DNA from: Janthinobacterium fluminis
GTDB lineage: Bacteria > Pseudomonadota > Gammaproteobacteria > Burkholderiales > Burkholderiaceae_D
NCBI RefSeq assembly: GCF_028595325.1
Contig: NZ_JAQQXR010000002.1
Location: 595,676 to 659,675, forward strand
Reading direction: 5' to 3'
DNA length: 64,000 nucleotides
Notes under the pieces: generated by a model
The model's database searches: none
What the model saw: the letters and a program-made list of their open reading frames with translations, nothing else
Told to the model about the DNA's origin: nothing
Part shown: positions 63,716 to 64,000 of the stretch, one piece after another
Numbering within the stretch: the stretch's first letter is position 1
Layout of the letters: each line of letters begins with the position of its first letter
Made by a program: the position numbers and the translations under genes

Positions 63716-63749
63716 GTTCTTTAAAAATTAACAGTCGATAAATGTGGGC
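63716..63749 (+). promoter_or_regulatory. rrn leader boxA-type antitermination region
   Basis: GTTCTTTAAAAATTAACAG followed by TCGATAAATGTGGGC is the boxA-boxC region found in rrn leaders of betaproteobacteria. It lies in the transcript between the promoter and 16S rRNA. Confidence 0.75.
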
Positions 63750-63916
63750 ATTTGATGATGGTGCCGGCGGACTTCGGTCCGCCGCATACTTAAATTATTA
63801 AATGCTCGCGAAAAAGAAATATAGGATGTTTCGCAAGAAACAGCCTGTCAGTATTTTGAGTGAGTAAGAAGCCAGCAATGGCTTCGACCTGTCAGAAATG
63901 ACATTAAACAGAGATT

Positions 63917-64000
63917 AAACTGAAGAGTTTGATCCTGGCTCAGATTGAACGCTGGCGGCATGCCTTACACATGCAAGTCGAACGGCAGCACGGAGCTTGC
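63917..64000 (+). rRNA. 16S ribosomal RNA, 5' end
   Basis: The universal start AGAGTTTGATCCTGGCTCAG is at 63924-63943, and the mature 5' end by alignment with E. coli is about 63917. It continues beyond the window. The first variable bases (GGCGGCATGCCTTACACATG, then CAGCACGGAGCTTGC) fit Oxalobacteraceae. Confidence 0.97.

Larger units (their letters stand above)
63448..63916 (+). other. 469-bp gap: rrn promoter and leader region
   Basis: No protein gene is seen. The left ~170 bp hold the upstream region of the LytS-like gene. From 63620 on it holds the rRNA promoter and the untranslated leader, including an antitermination box. Confidence 0.8.

Overview
The window is high-GC chromosomal DNA of a betaproteobacterium, most likely an Oxalobacteraceae member (Massilia/Duganella/Janthinobacterium group). 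This rests on the 5' end of a 16S rRNA gene at the right edge, a betaproteobacterial boxA-type rrn leader, a GTG-started porin of betaproteobacterial type, a PEP-CTERM protein, and an APS-reductase-type cys operon with a DUF934 gene.

Layout. 1-7172: the 3' part of a type II secretion / type IV pilus-like operon (GspE-type ATPase, PilM/PilN-like fusion, PilO-like and PilP/GspC-like proteins, lipoprotein secretin, three prepilin-like proteins), followed by a PEP-CTERM protein. 7.9-16.5 kb: housekeeping genes (murJ, rpsT, DUF192, a small Ala-rich exported protein, rluE, icd, a cold-shock gene, clpS-clpA). 16.6-26.6 kb: an outer-membrane barrel-like protein, a 764-aa lipoprotein, a PrpR-type sigma54 activator, a 1220-aa six-PAS GGDEF-EAL protein and xthA. 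26.8-42.6 kb: the accessory island of most interest, with a short STN-domain protein, a FecI-like ECF sigma factor, a FecR-like anti-sigma factor, a 4215-aa filamentous-haemagglutinin exoprotein and a second ECF sigma factor. 43-44.8 kb: small conserved or unknown genes (DUF1653, CreA, a lipoprotein). 44.8-50 kb: pepA divergent from lptF-lptG, then a CbiX-like chelatase and a Stealth phosphotransferase. 50-58 kb: a sulfate-assimilation operon (cobA, cysN, cysD, cysH, DUF934, cysI, TauE/SafE exporter) divergent from cysB. 58-63.5 kb: a methyltransferase, a porin, a NarX-like kinase and a LytS/LytR-type two-component pair. 63.6-64 kb: rrn promoter, leader and the start of 16S rRNA.

How the genes work together. 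The 26.8-42 kb island has the logic of cell-surface signalling: STN sensor, anti-sigma, sigma. The target next door is not a TonB-dependent receptor but a two-partner-secretion exoprotein. This resembles the VreA-VreI-VreR (PUMA3) system of Pseudomonas aeruginosa. A 13-bp motif, with an upstream A-tract at identical distance, precedes both the anti-sigma gene and the exoprotein gene and looks like the promoter of the sigma factor. No TpsB transporter is in the window. The cys operon supplies sulfide from sulfate, and cobA plus the CbiX-like gene plausibly supply siroheme for CysI. A near-identical long palindrome (REP/MITE-like) occurs twice, each time between divergently transcribed genes.
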